64,000 bases of DNA from Asparagopsis taxiformis. Lineage: Eukaryota > Rhodophyta > Florideophyceae > Bonnemaisoniales > Bonnemaisoniaceae. The position numbers and the translations under genes are program-made. Shown here one piece after another: positions 50,091 to 59,896 of this stretch (within the stretch, counting starts at the first letter, position 1; each line of letters begins with the position of its first letter). Under the pieces are notes generated by a model, which made no database searches, was not told the DNA's origin, and worked only from the letters and a program-made list of their open reading frames with translations. Location: contig JALQPE010002877.1 in assembly GCA_030407315.1 (NCBI GenBank), positions 1 to 64,000 on the forward strand. The letters run 5' to 3'.

Positions 50091-50359
50091 GCGACATCCG
50101 GACGGCCACTGGACATGGGGATGTCCAGCTCAGATGCATTGCTGGTCAGCCGAGAAATTGTAATATTTCGGGCAGAAAAAATTACAAAAAACATCGATTT
50201 CGGCGGTCGATTGTGCCGTACGGCACACCCCCATCTCAAAAACATGTTCACATGTGCATGTTTTTGAGAATAGCCCAAATTTCAACTCAAATCAGGGTGT
50301 CCCCCGGATAAAGGGGTGCTCGCAGCCGCCCCAAAAGCCGCCTAGCTTGACAGCTGTAA
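50091..50359 (-). repeat. Right terminal inverted repeat
   Basis: Inverted copy of 46116-46361, ending GACAGCTGTAA. It includes the same internal hairpin and the GTGCCGTACGGCAC palindrome. Confidence 0.9.
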
Positions 50360-50644
50360 TTTTAACACATTACACATCAAGGACATTGCCTGCTTCACGC
50401 CACCTCGTCAGGTTTCGAGAGCCCGACTCGGGCCCGTTCCGAACGGACACTAACATCTCGATTGCCTCTCTTGCATTCCAGCGGTCACGATAGGTCTGTA
50501 CCTAACAAAATTTCGGTTGTATTGTGTTATTATCTCCAGCGATTGGCGTTCACGACCATTCTTCAACGCAACGTGAAACCTACCATCCACATCACTCCAA
50601 TACGTCAACGTCAACCATCTCTTTTCCTTTCCAACTCAACAACC

Positions 50645-51403
50645 ATGGCGGATACGCATTTCAGCAGTTTGTTTTCAACGGTTTGCGGCGATCAAGTGAG
50701 CGCGTCAGCGGAGTCGCGCGGACTAAAGCGCGGCGTCGATGTCAATTTGTTTGCGGACGTGGACGGTGCGGCTGTGCATATTGGGACGGCTTCGGTGAGC
50801 ACTGCTGGTGGCGATGTTGGCCTTCCGCGCACGCTGCACAACCACAAGCTGCCGGAAGCCGACGAGGCGGACTATATCGTCGTGCGCAACATTGCGACTA
50901 AGGGCAAGTTCAAGGACCTCCTGTTCCCGTACATGTTTGATGGCGCCGAGGGACCACTGGACACGATGGGAGGAGCATATGCTGCGGCGTTTTACCCTTG
51001 GGATACTCGGATGATGCGCCCCGCTGCGGAGGATGGCCCTAGCGACATTCGTACCCCTGCGGCTGCGTCAAACTTCAACGCAGCGACGAACCAGGCCAAC
51101 TCGGGACGGATGCCCAGTACCGGTCCAGCAGGCGAAATCACTGGTTCGGGGGGTACGAAGCATCCAGCACGCTCCATCGCCGGTTCGGGAGGTACGAAGC
51201 ATCCAGCACGCTCCATACCCGTTTCGGGAGGCACGAAGCGCCCTGCTCGCTCCAACATCACCGAAGCTACTACGCAGGACGTAACCGAGCTGGACGACGA
51301 ACCGGAGGTGGCGGAAAGCATTCGTGAGCAGCAGGGGACGCAAATTACGGTGCCCAAGTTTGTGACGTCGGATTACGTCGGACAAGGAGCGACTGTGTGG
51401 TGA
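50645..51403 (+). pseudogene. N-terminal part of a broken ParB-like gene
   Basis: The ATG lies in a strong Kozak context (AACCATGGCG), so this was once an expressed gene. The 252-residue product has no clear domain, but has three tandem copies of a 12-residue unit (GSGGTKHPARSI, about 51147-51250). The frame ends at TGA 51401-51403, while a ParB-like domain begins in the -1 frame at about 51397. It starts only about 290 bp right of the TIR element. It seems to be a fifth member of the ParB family in the window. Confidence 0.6.
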
Positions 51404-51721
51404 GGCAGCTAGTGGAACCGGCCGTGACCCTTCGGGATGTGAAAGAAGACCACGTGGAGGACCTGCGCAACAATATGTTGGCTGTGGGGTATGTGAGCTC
51501 TTCGCGTATCACTGTGACGGTGCTGAGGTCGCAGAACACGCATCTGTCCGCCGCCACGCGTCTGTTCCAGAATGGCAACTTCCATGCCAATGCGAACGTG
51601 ACCGTGATCGAAGGACTGCATCGTCTCAATGCTATGCATAGCATTGCGGATGACTTCACGCGCCTCACCCGTATGCACACAACCAAGCTGCCACAGGAGG
51701 CAAACCGCTTGCGCTGGGTTA
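51397..51721 (+). pseudogene. ParB-like domain fragment, truncated by a retroelement piece
   Basis: Sequence VTLRDVKEDHVEDLRNNMLA parallels VSIRDVDASHVEALMESIRN of the gene at 17323-20190. It is followed by the ParB box EGLHRLNAM. It is in the -1 frame relative to 50645-51403. After WVTQP the homology ends abruptly at an antisense gypsy RT fragment, so the effector domain of this gene has been lost. Confidence 0.7.
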
Positions 51722-51898
51722 CTCAGCCTCTGGGTACGAATCGGCGATCGTTTTCGCGTTCAAACGCCTGTAGTCGACACAGAAACGTAAGGATCCGTCC
51801 TTCTTCGGCACCAACACGATTGGTGACGCCCATTCGCTGGACGCGGGTTCGATAACCCCTTCGTTGAGCATCTTCGTGATCTGCTCCTCGGCTACACA
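51722..51898 (-). mobile_element. Gypsy reverse transcriptase fragment
   Basis: The minus strand encodes [20 protein letters not shown], then [20 protein letters not shown], the RT fingers of a Ty3/gypsy element. It is related to but distinct from the chromovirus RT at 27837-29246. Only about 58 codons are present. It truncates the ParB fragment. Confidence 0.85.
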
Positions 51899-52725
51899 GG
51901 ATAAGCAAAAATAGAGAATATTCCATGGAAAATGCCGTATTGTACAGTAGAACTAGTCACCATATTTTAGCGGAACGCCCATCCCCAAGGTTTGGATAAG
52001 GCCCATCGAAAAAAATGTAAAAAATCATGGGCTGAGACCAGCACGGCGATTTTGTTTTACAGTAGGCAGGAACCAAGCAGAACTATGGTGTGGCCGTGAG
52101 GTGATGGCTGAACCATGTACGGAAGGACACGTAGGGATGGAAATGAACCACGTCCATATATGAGCAGGACGGCGGGTTGACTAGAACGGGCCAAGTCACG
52201 CAGGCACGGACTGTTGGAATGGAACCAGTACTGTATATGGGTATAGTTAGATATGGGGTGCACCGTGACTGCGATATGTGGTGGAAGGTGCAGAGCGATT
52301 CGTAGAAATAAACTATAAAATATAATGGGCACACCGTGACGGTCCGGTGTCTGAAACCAGGCGTAAGCAGCACTCGCTGAATGGACGGTGACCAAAGTAT
52401 GATTATTGTATTCATTGGAATAATTCCAGAGTAGGTGACTTTTTGCTTATGGGACGTGACCAAGCTGACTTGTGGAACTGGCCAAACGATAATCTGGAAA
52501 GGGACCATTGACTGGGCATGTACGGCCCAAGGCAAAGCGCGGTTAGTTTCCAAACTACAGTACTGTGTAAAGCCCGGATATATTCTATTATAACACCTGC
52601 TCGTGACACTGGTATTATTCCACCGTGGAGCACTGTAATGGGTACGGTTCACTTCCACTGGATGTAGTGGTTGTACCGTACCATGTCACTGGGTTAGGTC
52701 GTGGATGTCCACTGGGTAGAGTCCG
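51899..52725. other. Non-coding region
   Basis: No ORF with recognisable domains. Composition is purine-rich and AT/GC-balanced. I see no repeat here apart from scattered GTACGG-like words. Confidence 0.4.
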
Positions 52726-52860
52726 TCGGGTGGGCGTGGTCCATGTCCACTGGGTAGAGTAGTTGTACCGTCGGGTGGGCGTGGTCCATGTCCACTGGGT
52801 AGAGTAGTTGTACCGTCGGGTGGGCGTGGACCATGTCCACTGGGTAGAGTGGTTGCACCG
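52726..52860. repeat. 45-bp tandem repeat, three copies plus partials
   Basis: Units begin TCGGGTGGGCGTGGTCCATG at 52726, 52771 and 52816, each ending GTACCG or GCACCG. Partial units precede and follow. It gives repetitive three-frame ORFs that are not genes. Confidence 0.95.
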
Positions 52861-53219
52861 GTGGGCGCTCTGGGTAGAAACTGAAAGGTAGAATGGGCGG
52901 CACATCGCACTTTTGCGGAGAAACTGCAGGACGGATAGGTCTGACTGAAACGATATCTAGGTAGAATGGAAATCGGCATAGGGACGATGAATTAGACTAG
53001 GTTGCAGCCAGTGCCGGTACGCAAGATTTACGATATGGTGTAGTGGATATGGAATAGGTAAATGGGCAGCTAACGCCAAAAGTTTAACGACATGAAGATC
53101 ATCTGTACACTGCACTACGGAACTATGAACTATGCCACCATGGCAGATACTAAACGGCAAAACACCAGCTCTACATAAAGTAACTACAAATACATATAGG
53201 CATGAAAAGAGAGGTGAGG

Positions 53220-53490
53220 GGAAGCCAGAAATTTCTGTTGGCACCTGGAAGGAAAAGAATAGATGAATCAATGGTTAGTGCTAGGAATGTAATTTCATCA
53301 ACGCTAGAAGCATGACTAGAAGCGAGAGAACATACCGTTGATAGTGGAGCCAGAGCTTGAGTAAGCGGATTGTAGAGAACCCAGAAACTTCTGCTGGCAC
53401 AGAGATGGAAAGAAGTGGATGACACAGTGGTTAGTGCTGGAAACGGTATGCCAAAAGCTCGATTAGAAGTGAGAAAACGTAGTAATGACA
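53220..53490. repeat. Imperfect direct duplication
   Basis: About 120 bp beginning at 53220 recurs at about 53374. Shared blocks include CCAGAAA-TTCT, TGGCAC, ATGGTTAGTGCT/GTGGTTAGTGCT and AGAAGTGAGA/AGAAGCGAGA. It is non-coding. Confidence 0.7.
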
Positions 53491-53622
53491 GTAGCCCTGG
53501 AGAAAGACGAAACAGAAAGTAGGAAAGGCAGAAAAGTATGTTAGCAGAAGAACAACGAAGAACCGCAGAAAAAGACAATGGGAGGAATGGCTAAAAGACT
53601 AAATGAGCTGGAAAACCTTATC

Positions 53623-53694
53623 GTAGGATGGAGGCGGCGGGGCACAATCACATCCGCAGGGATGTGGTTGCACTCCGCCGCCCCATCCTGCGTA
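53623..53694. repeat. Long hairpin
   Basis: TAGGATGGAGGCGGCGGGGC and its near complement flank an AATCACATCC/GGATGTGGTT stem, giving a hairpin of about 33-bp arms with a 4-base loop. It is not part of any gene. Confidence 0.9.
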
Positions 53695-53907
53695 GGTGGT
53701 GTGCTCCATGCGACAGGCGATGACGATGGCGCTTAGCGTGACGCAAGCCTTAAATACTGCTGCAGAGTGAGCCCAGAGGTCGCGTATTTCACTTGCGTAG
53801 TGAGAAAGCGCGCGCTTTTCGTACTGACAAATCAGAAACAAATCATCGATGATCTATGAACACGTCATGGACACGTCATGGACTCGAGATGGACTCGTCA
53901 TGAAAAC

Positions 53908-53947
53908 GTAATGAAATAGAACACTAGGTAGTGTTCTATTTCATTAC
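53908..53947. repeat. 40-bp inverted repeat near the left end of transposase 2
   Basis: GTAATGAAATAGAACAC and its exact complement (17-bp arms) surround TAGGTA. It precedes the foldback at 54035 and may belong to the same element end. Confidence 0.9.
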
Positions 53948-54034
53948 AGCTGGCGTGGAGCTGCACGCGTGTGAGCGGAAACGTGTATTGCAGGCTGAGG
54001 AGCCAATGATGAAAAATTAGAAAAAAATGACTAG

Positions 54035-54095
54035 TTACTGCAGTAAAAAGTGATCTAGGAAGATGCATTTGGTAGATCAGTTTTTACTGCAGTAA
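54035..54095. repeat. Foldback repeat, left of transposase 2
   Basis: TTACTGCAGTAAAAAGTGAT...ATCAGTTTTTACTGCAGTAA forms an inverted repeat around CTAG-containing arms. The same core is in the foldbacks at 58652-58791 and 59542-59672, so related repeats flank the transposase gene on both sides. Confidence 0.9.
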
Positions 54096-54389
54096 AAGAA
54101 ACCTAATTTTACTTTAATTTTATTGTGGTACGTTCCGCCCTGAGGATGCTGGTTCATGCTTGAGGCAGTTCAAGGAAAGGATAAGCTCTGGAAGAAGCAT
54201 GAAAGGTATAGACGAGGAATTAGAGATGGTTACATAGAATAGAACATAGTGTCTCACAGGTTTTGGGACAAGGGACATAAGTATGGCCAATGTCAAGGTG
54301 GATGTATGTGACGGAAACGCTACAATATGAGGAAGTTTGTTTACGGGAAGTAATATGGTAGAAAAGCTTATGTACTAGACCCTAGAGTA

Positions 54390-57300
54390 TCATGCAGTCC
54401 TTGGCGGATATCCATCTGCTCTTGCAAAAATAGAGAAGGAACCACCATCCATAAACGAAGGACCTCCATGCGTAATTCCTCCATTCGAAGTGCCTTGCTC
54501 CACAGAACATAATGAAGGGCTACAATTGTGGAGGAGACCAACCTTACGAACCCCTGAAGTGAGAGGGAGAAACCAGGAGCCGGAATCGGTGTTCGGAGCA
54601 AACGTAGTGGGGGAGGACTTCTGCTTGATAACTGGAAGAACAGTAGCGTGTGGTGGAGACAGGTTTTCCTGGTGAGATTCGTCTATGCAAACGTTTCCAG
54701 GTGAAGCAATGTTTCCATCAATAGTCAGGTCAAATACAGTGGTAACAGCCCAAAAAGAAGGTGAACAGGTCTTCTGTAGAATTCTAGAAGACGGGGAAGC
54801 TGAGTAGCAAGCTTGTACTACACAGCCAGAAGCTATTTCTTGTGGCTTTGAAAAGTCCCGAGACGCAGCAGAGGGCGAAGCTGCAAAGGCAGGGTGGGCA
54901 GAACTGAGACGTGCTCCCTTGCAAGGTTTTCCACGAAGCATGACTGCATCCGAATTCTGCCCACAGGAAAAATCCTGCTGTGGTAATGAAGAGGGAACTC
55001 CTGTCCACGAGTAATATGAATATGGAGAAGAGAAGAATGGTAAAGAAGACCTATTCAAATGTTCGAGAAGGGGTTCTTGACAGAGGTCATGCAGCGTACT
55101 AGCCGGGAGGTTCTCCATGGATTTACAGTGCTCCCGTCCGAATAGAACACGAAGGAGAAACCGTTTAGAACGTTGTCTCTCCACAGATGCTGGAGTAGAA
55201 TTGGAGAAACTTTTCAAAGCAAGATGGAGGCTTCCTTTCCAATAGTTTCCGAGTGCCGCTAACATAGCATCCAACTGTCTGTCAGCACCTCCGGAATGCT
55301 CTAGACCTCGTTTCATTTGTTGATGTGTTGCTTCGAATGATAGCTCAGCTACCTGGCGAGCGTGTCCGAGCAGAGGAACAGTGTGTTCAAATGCCTCAAT
55401 GAGACGGTGCAAGTTTGGCTTATTGTCAAGAATCTTCCTTGCCCGGAATCCAGCAGTCTTGTTTTCCATCTCAATGTGGTCATTATCATTCGTTACTATA
55501 CCTTCTGTCTGCATCTTCCGTTTCTTCGAGACCGCTGTGCTCCGCTGTCTGGTAGGAACAGTCTTGAGCAGGTCATCCACTAGAGTAGCATATTCTTTCG
55601 ATAGCTGCTGCAGACGACGGAGACTGTTGTGCGCAGAATTCCCTGTAGCTCTCTGTACTGCCTCAGAACCGTCGATATTTTTTCGTGGTAGGAAGTATGT
55701 AGCTGCAGATATAGAGGACAGGAGACGAACAAGTTCGAGAGACAGATGGCGTTGCTCTTCAGAAGCCTGGAGTGACCTTGAACCGCTACCTTCGGATGAC
55801 CTTGTAGTCTGCGATTGGAATTTCAGAGAAGACCTGAAGCAGTGTTCGGCGACGAGGAGAACTGCAAATCTGTCCGAGATTCCCATTGTATGAGTTTCAC
55901 CTGCGTTGAAGTTATATATCTTGTTCTGATTTGCGAGACCCAATACACGGAGGGCATCCACCATGAACCTGTCGGCCAGCCTTCTCACACCATCATTAGG
56001 CAAGCTTGAAAAAGCATTGTCCAGAGCATCCTTTGCCAGTCCGTGGAGGAGATGGTCAATTCCAACAAACGTCGAACGGTATGGGTCCAGAATAGCAGGT
56101 ACGACAGGGATTCGTAGACCATCGTTTCCGAGTGGTGTCCCGGTTGGAACCAGCCCTTTGGACCTAGCTTCATGAAGTAGTCTTTCAATGAGATGCAATG
56201 GAGTGTCTGTGATATTTTGCACTGTTCTCAAACCCAGATACTTCAAGATGTTTGCAGAACTTTCCGATGACTGAACAGCAGCTGTTCGCTCGGATGTGCG
56301 AAAGTGTGTATCAGAGCTCGAATGTAAACGGGTGTCGTAGCCAAACTGCGAGTTCTTCCCATATTTCCCCCCTCTTACAAAGAAACACAAATGGCATGGG
56401 CAGTCTGCGTTGTGCCCCATGACATCCAGCACATGAGAACAGGCAGGATAATCCGATACGAAACCAATAAAGTCCAGGAAAATTAGACATTCATTGCCGT
56501 CTGGATCGACATCACGAAACCCCGACGTACATCCTTGAATAATGTCTCTAGAGATATGTCGAAGGATATGGTTTGTACTAACACCAGGACCTGTGACACC
56601 GATAACGCGCACAGCAGAACTGTTCCGGCGACAGTCCAGCGGAAGACCCATTGGGAGCATATAGCATCCTCCAGCACTCCCTTTCTTACCAGAGGCTTCA
56701 TTGAAGTCATCGCAGTATAAAAGAAATGGATAGACGTAGTATGTGGTACCGCAGCTGAGAACCCCACGGAGATGTGTAGGATGAAAGGGGCTGGGGCTCG
56801 TGCCTGGTTTCAATAACTTGACATTATTGATTGCACGAGTTCCGCCGACAACTTTGTAATGCCCTTCAGAGTTGACGAGAAAGAGCAGTTTTTGTGATGG
56901 GCCTGGCGGTCCGGGAGAGCTGACGACAAGCCCAATGAAGAACTGTATACCACAATTTTGAGTAGGGTTGCACTCAGGACTGGGTGATAAAACTGTCAGG
57001 TGATCACCCGGCCGAGCATATTCCCGGAACGACTCTTTCTGAAGGATGAAGGCGGACCCATATGAATGCGGGGAGACCGAAAGCCTGCTATGAAATGCGG
57101 CACCAGAGTTAATCCACGAAGAAGATGTGAGAGCTTTGAACGACTCATGGCTGGAAGATAGTGATTCCTGTTGGAAAAGGGAACTGAGAGTAGGATCTAG
57201 AGGAGAGGCGTGCCGCCCTGATATCACTCGAAGCTCCACAATACTACCCCCGAAAGCAGGAACCGGAGAGCCATCCTTATCCTCCTCTGCCCTCAGAGTA

Positions 57301-58436
57301 TAGTTTTGTCCTTTCAAAGAGTACTCTCTGAATTTTCCTATCCTGGATGTACACACATTACCATGGAAACTTAGTAACTCATCCGAGTCGGAAGCATCCA
57401 ATTGTGTGTTATCACGCCACGCAAGGTCGAATATTTGTGGCGTAGTAATGTCTGCTCGTGCATATTCGCTTGGTGGAACGATAAGTACAGGTGCTGATTG
57501 GCCTGTTGTTGCTCGTTCGACCCGGCTTCTTCGTAGAATTGCGGAGGAAGCTACACGGGCTGCACTGCGCTCTACGTTTACAGGAAAATAAACGGTTTCT
57601 GAACGCAACCATGCATTGTAGAATAGCCACGGTCTCACCTTACGCACTATTGTCGAATAATGAGGCAGACCTTGCTGAACATGTTTATTCGTTGAGCCTT
57701 TTCTCGCGAAATCGAACAAAACACGATCTTCCTGCAAGCTAGCGGCAGTACTTTTTGTGGAGCCTGTCAGCTTTGCGACAGTATACAGCGTAGTCCATTG
57801 TGTCATGTAATTGCGAGCTTTGTCTGGATTGGACGTGTTCATGATAAAGGGAGAAGAGATTAGGAGCTTCGCTTCTGCCTCCTCCTGTAGTAGCAGGTCT
57901 TTATCATTCGACACGGTATCATGTTCTGAGAATACATCATCGGGTTCGTCAGAACTATCGTGATGGAATTCAGTAGGAACTGTCGCAACAGCAGAAGCAG
58001 GTTCACTCCTAGAAGGAAGTATCATATCACAATGGTCGGGAATGGTGGATAGGTTTTCAACTGCTGGAGGTGGCAGGGTGTTTCCCTCTTCGCTTTTGGC
58101 GTACTCCAGAGAGACAGTGGTATCCATGGGTACCAGAGCAATAGAATGCAAGCTATTGTTCCCAGTTGTAGACGTATCCAGGACAGGGGAGGAAGGGGGT
58201 GTTGCATCTGGGAGCCGGTGGTTGATAGCATTTGGATTCTGGGGAATGTTCAAAGTGCTGTCATGGTCTATTTGTGGGGGAGGAAGAGGGTTTTGCATTG
58301 GTCTCCAGCCCATGTGATGGACGGAGAAAGGGTCAGAAACTGTTCTGGTAGTCGAACGCCGAGCCCGATTACGACCAGGGTATACATTGTTGTATCGTAG
58401 TCGTAGGCCAGTCCTAGACTTTCTCGGTCTTGCCAT
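54390..58436 (-). CDS. DDE transposase, CACTA/KDZ-like (transposase 2)
   Basis: The frame is open from 58526 with ATGs at 58511 and 58436. I choose 58436 because it starts MARPRKSRTG, like MAPRRTPIRK of transposase 1. The 1348-residue protein has YCDDF (D576/D577), SDYPA (D662), the zinc-binding GHNADCPCHLC and FEATHQQMK (E1035), with the 86-residue D-to-D spacing identical to transposase 1. The ends also agree: ADGYPPRTA here, RDGFPPRAA there. The two are clearly homologous but diverged, so they represent different families. The gene is uninterrupted and may be functional. Confidence 0.85.
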   Translation of the reverse strand: MARPRKSRTGLRLRYNNVYPGRNRARRSTTRTVSDPFSVHHMGWRPMQNPLPPPQIDHDSTLNIPQNPNAINHRLPDATPPSSPVLDTSTTGNNSLHSIALVPMDTTVSLEYAKSEEGNTLPPPAVENLSTIPDHCDMILPSRSEPASAVATVPTEFHHDSSDEPDDVFSEHDTVSNDKDLLLQEEAEAKLLISSPFIMNTSNPDKARNYMTQWTTLYTVAKLTGSTKSTAASLQEDRVLFDFARKGSTNKHVQQGLPHYSTIVRKVRPWLFYNAWLRSETVYFPVNVERSAARVASSAILRRSRVERATTGQSAPVLIVPPSEYARADITTPQIFDLAWRDNTQLDASDSDELLSFHGNVCTSRIGKFREYSLKGQNYTLRAEEDKDGSPVPAFGGSIVELRVISGRHASPLDPTLSSLFQQESLSSSHESFKALTSSSWINSGAAFHSRLSVSPHSYGSAFILQKESFREYARPGDHLTVLSPSPECNPTQNCGIQFFIGLVVSSPGPPGPSQKLLFLVNSEGHYKVVGGTRAINNVKLLKPGTSPSPFHPTHLRGVLSCGTTYYVYPFLLYCDDFNEASGKKGSAGGCYMLPMGLPLDCRRNSSAVRVIGVTGPGVSTNHILRHISRDIIQGCTSGFRDVDPDGNECLIFLDFIGFVSDYPACSHVLDVMGHNADCPCHLCFFVRGGKYGKNSQFGYDTRLHSSSDTHFRTSERTAAVQSSESSANILKYLGLRTVQNITDTPLHLIERLLHEARSKGLVPTGTPLGNDGLRIPVVPAILDPYRSTFVGIDHLLHGLAKDALDNAFSSLPNDGVRRLADRFMVDALRVLGLANQNKIYNFNAGETHTMGISDRFAVLLVAEHCFRSSLKFQSQTTRSSEGSGSRSLQASEEQRHLSLELVRLLSSISAATYFLPRKNIDGSEAVQRATGNSAHNSLRRLQQLSKEYATLVDDLLKTVPTRQRSTAVSKKRKMQTEGIVTNDNDHIEMENKTAGFRARKILDNKPNLHRLIEAFEHTVPLLGHARQVAELSFEATHQQMKRGLEHSGGADRQLDAMLAALGNYWKGSLHLALKSFSNSTPASVERQRSKRFLLRVLFGREHCKSMENLPASTLHDLCQEPLLEHLNRSSLPFFSSPYSYYSWTGVPSSLPQQDFSCGQNSDAVMLRGKPCKGARLSSAHPAFAASPSAASRDFSKPQEIASGCVVQACYSASPSSRILQKTCSPSFWAVTTVFDLTIDGNIASPGNVCIDESHQENLSPPHATVLPVIKQKSSPTTFAPNTDSGSWFLPLTSGVRKVGLLHNCSPSLCSVEQGTSNGGITHGGPSFMDGGSFSIFARADGYPPRTA

Positions 58437-58651
58437 GTCTCGATGACAGACAATATGCAGGCTCTGATATGTGTGTGAGGGACCGCGTGTAGGCCTTGCT
58501 GTAGTGAGCATAGAAACGAAACACACAGATGTAAAGCTGTAGAAAGGGAGAACATGAATAAGTCGACCGTTACAGTCTAATAGTTTAACTATGACCTTGC
58601 TCAGTTGAACATACGACTATACTACCCATAAACAGAAATCATTCATGGAAC

Positions 58652-58791
58652 GGGAGATGTTGAAATTTGATAATTTTTTTCGCTCCGAAATTACTGCAGT
58701 AAAAAGTGATCTAGGTTGGTGCACTTTGCTAGATCACTTTTTACTGCAGTAATTTCGGAGTGAAAAAAATTACCAAATTTCAACATCTCCC
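58652..58791. repeat. 140-bp foldback (MITE-like), right of transposase 2
   Basis: Arms GGGAGATGTTGAAATTTG...CGCTCCGAAATTACTGCAGT and their complements enclose GTTGGTGCACTTTG. It is nearly perfect. A close copy lies at 59542-59672 and a shorter relative at 54035-54095. Confidence 0.95.
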
Positions 58792-59541
58792 TGAGCTTCC
58801 GGGCGCCGAACTTGGGCTTTTCCAACAACCTGCACCGGAATTAGCCCCATATGCAGCGCTTGAGTTCCCTGGGGCGCTCGGGACATCACCTCCTCGGAGG
58901 CTGTTATACACGCACGTTCACTTCCCAACCTTGGAGAGGAAGTTATGCGAGCACATTGAACGCGTTAACATCAAGGTGTATGCTGTACTTTGTACTCAGT
59001 GGGCATCATTTATCCTTTTCTGTAATCATAGTTGTAGGTTTAGTCGTATACGACTCTAATGTGTTATATCGAGAGGGGAAGGTACGTACAGGATAATCTC
59101 AATAGGTCATTAGGAGTATTATTGTCATAGGACCCATTCCGCGGTATACTACATGTCTATATATAGATGATCTAGGAAGTGAAGTCGACGAGACAAACTA
59201 CCAGGTAAAATAGACCAAACTTCTTTAAAGCTTCACTTCATGTACCCTACGTATGGGATAGCCCCTATTTGGAAAGACTTGGATAGTGCATATTGCATTC
59301 CAGCCGCAGCAGGAATTCAAAAGTCTTACACGTATGTTTAGTGGCTGCTATGTCTAGTCAGAATTCGGAATGGGTCGTTTACCTATGGGAATGTTGTACA
59401 AACTAGTGATTTCAAAATAATGTTGTGCTCTGTGAAGTGCTGCAACATGACTAACTTTGTTGAAACAGTGATAGCTCAACCGTGCTTACGTGGCCAGGTT
59501 CCCTGGTTTGAGCACCTCTGTCAACGCGGTGTCCATGGAAC
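58792..59541. other. Non-coding spacer between foldbacks
   Basis: No ORF with a recognisable domain. The two foldbacks on either side share the leading CATGGAACGGGAGATGT. Confidence 0.5.
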
Positions 59542-59672
59542 GGGAGATGTAAAAAATTGGTAATTTTTTTCGCTCCGAAATTACTGCAGTAAAAAGTGAT
59601 CTAGGTTGGTGCACTTTGCTAGATCGCTTTTTACTGCAGTAATTTCGGAGCGAAAAAAATTACCAAATTTTA
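59542..59672. repeat. Second foldback copy
   Basis: Same structure and core as 58652-58791, with mismatches in the outer arms (AAAAAATTGG). The identical CATGGAAC precedes both copies. Confidence 0.95.
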
Positions 59673-59896
59673 GGACCTCAACGCCAGGGGTCCAGCGCCC
59701 TTCGCGACTTGCGAAGGCACACTGGTTGCAACTAGTATACTACCATTCTTTACCTTGCCATGCACCAGAAGGGGAGAGGGCAGAGGACTATCAACGGAAG
59801 GAGATTCTGACAAACTACAAGTAGACTATAGGAATGTGGGAGAACATGGAAACAAGAGAAATATCAGTTTAGAGCAAGTTATAGTTCATATGCTAT

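Larger units (their letters stand above)
46116..50359. mobile_element. 4.2-kb element with about 240-bp terminal inverted repeats carrying a DNA methyltransferase-SET gene
   Basis: The sequences 46116-46361 and 50091-50359 are inverted copies. Both tips read TTACAGCTGTC, then AGCTAGG, GCGAGCACCCC, GGGCTATTCTCAAAAACATG, GTGTGCCGTACGGCACAATC and ATCGATGTTTTTTG. Everything between them is one interrupted minus-strand gene (46590-49784). No transposase lies inside, so it is either non-autonomous or mobilised by an enzyme encoded elsewhere. I see no convincing target-site duplication. Confidence 0.85.

Noticed and set aside
52615..52979. Several overlapping ORFs with repeated TQWTWTTPTRRYNYS-like units
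   Set aside because: They are translations of the 45-bp tandem repeat in three frames.
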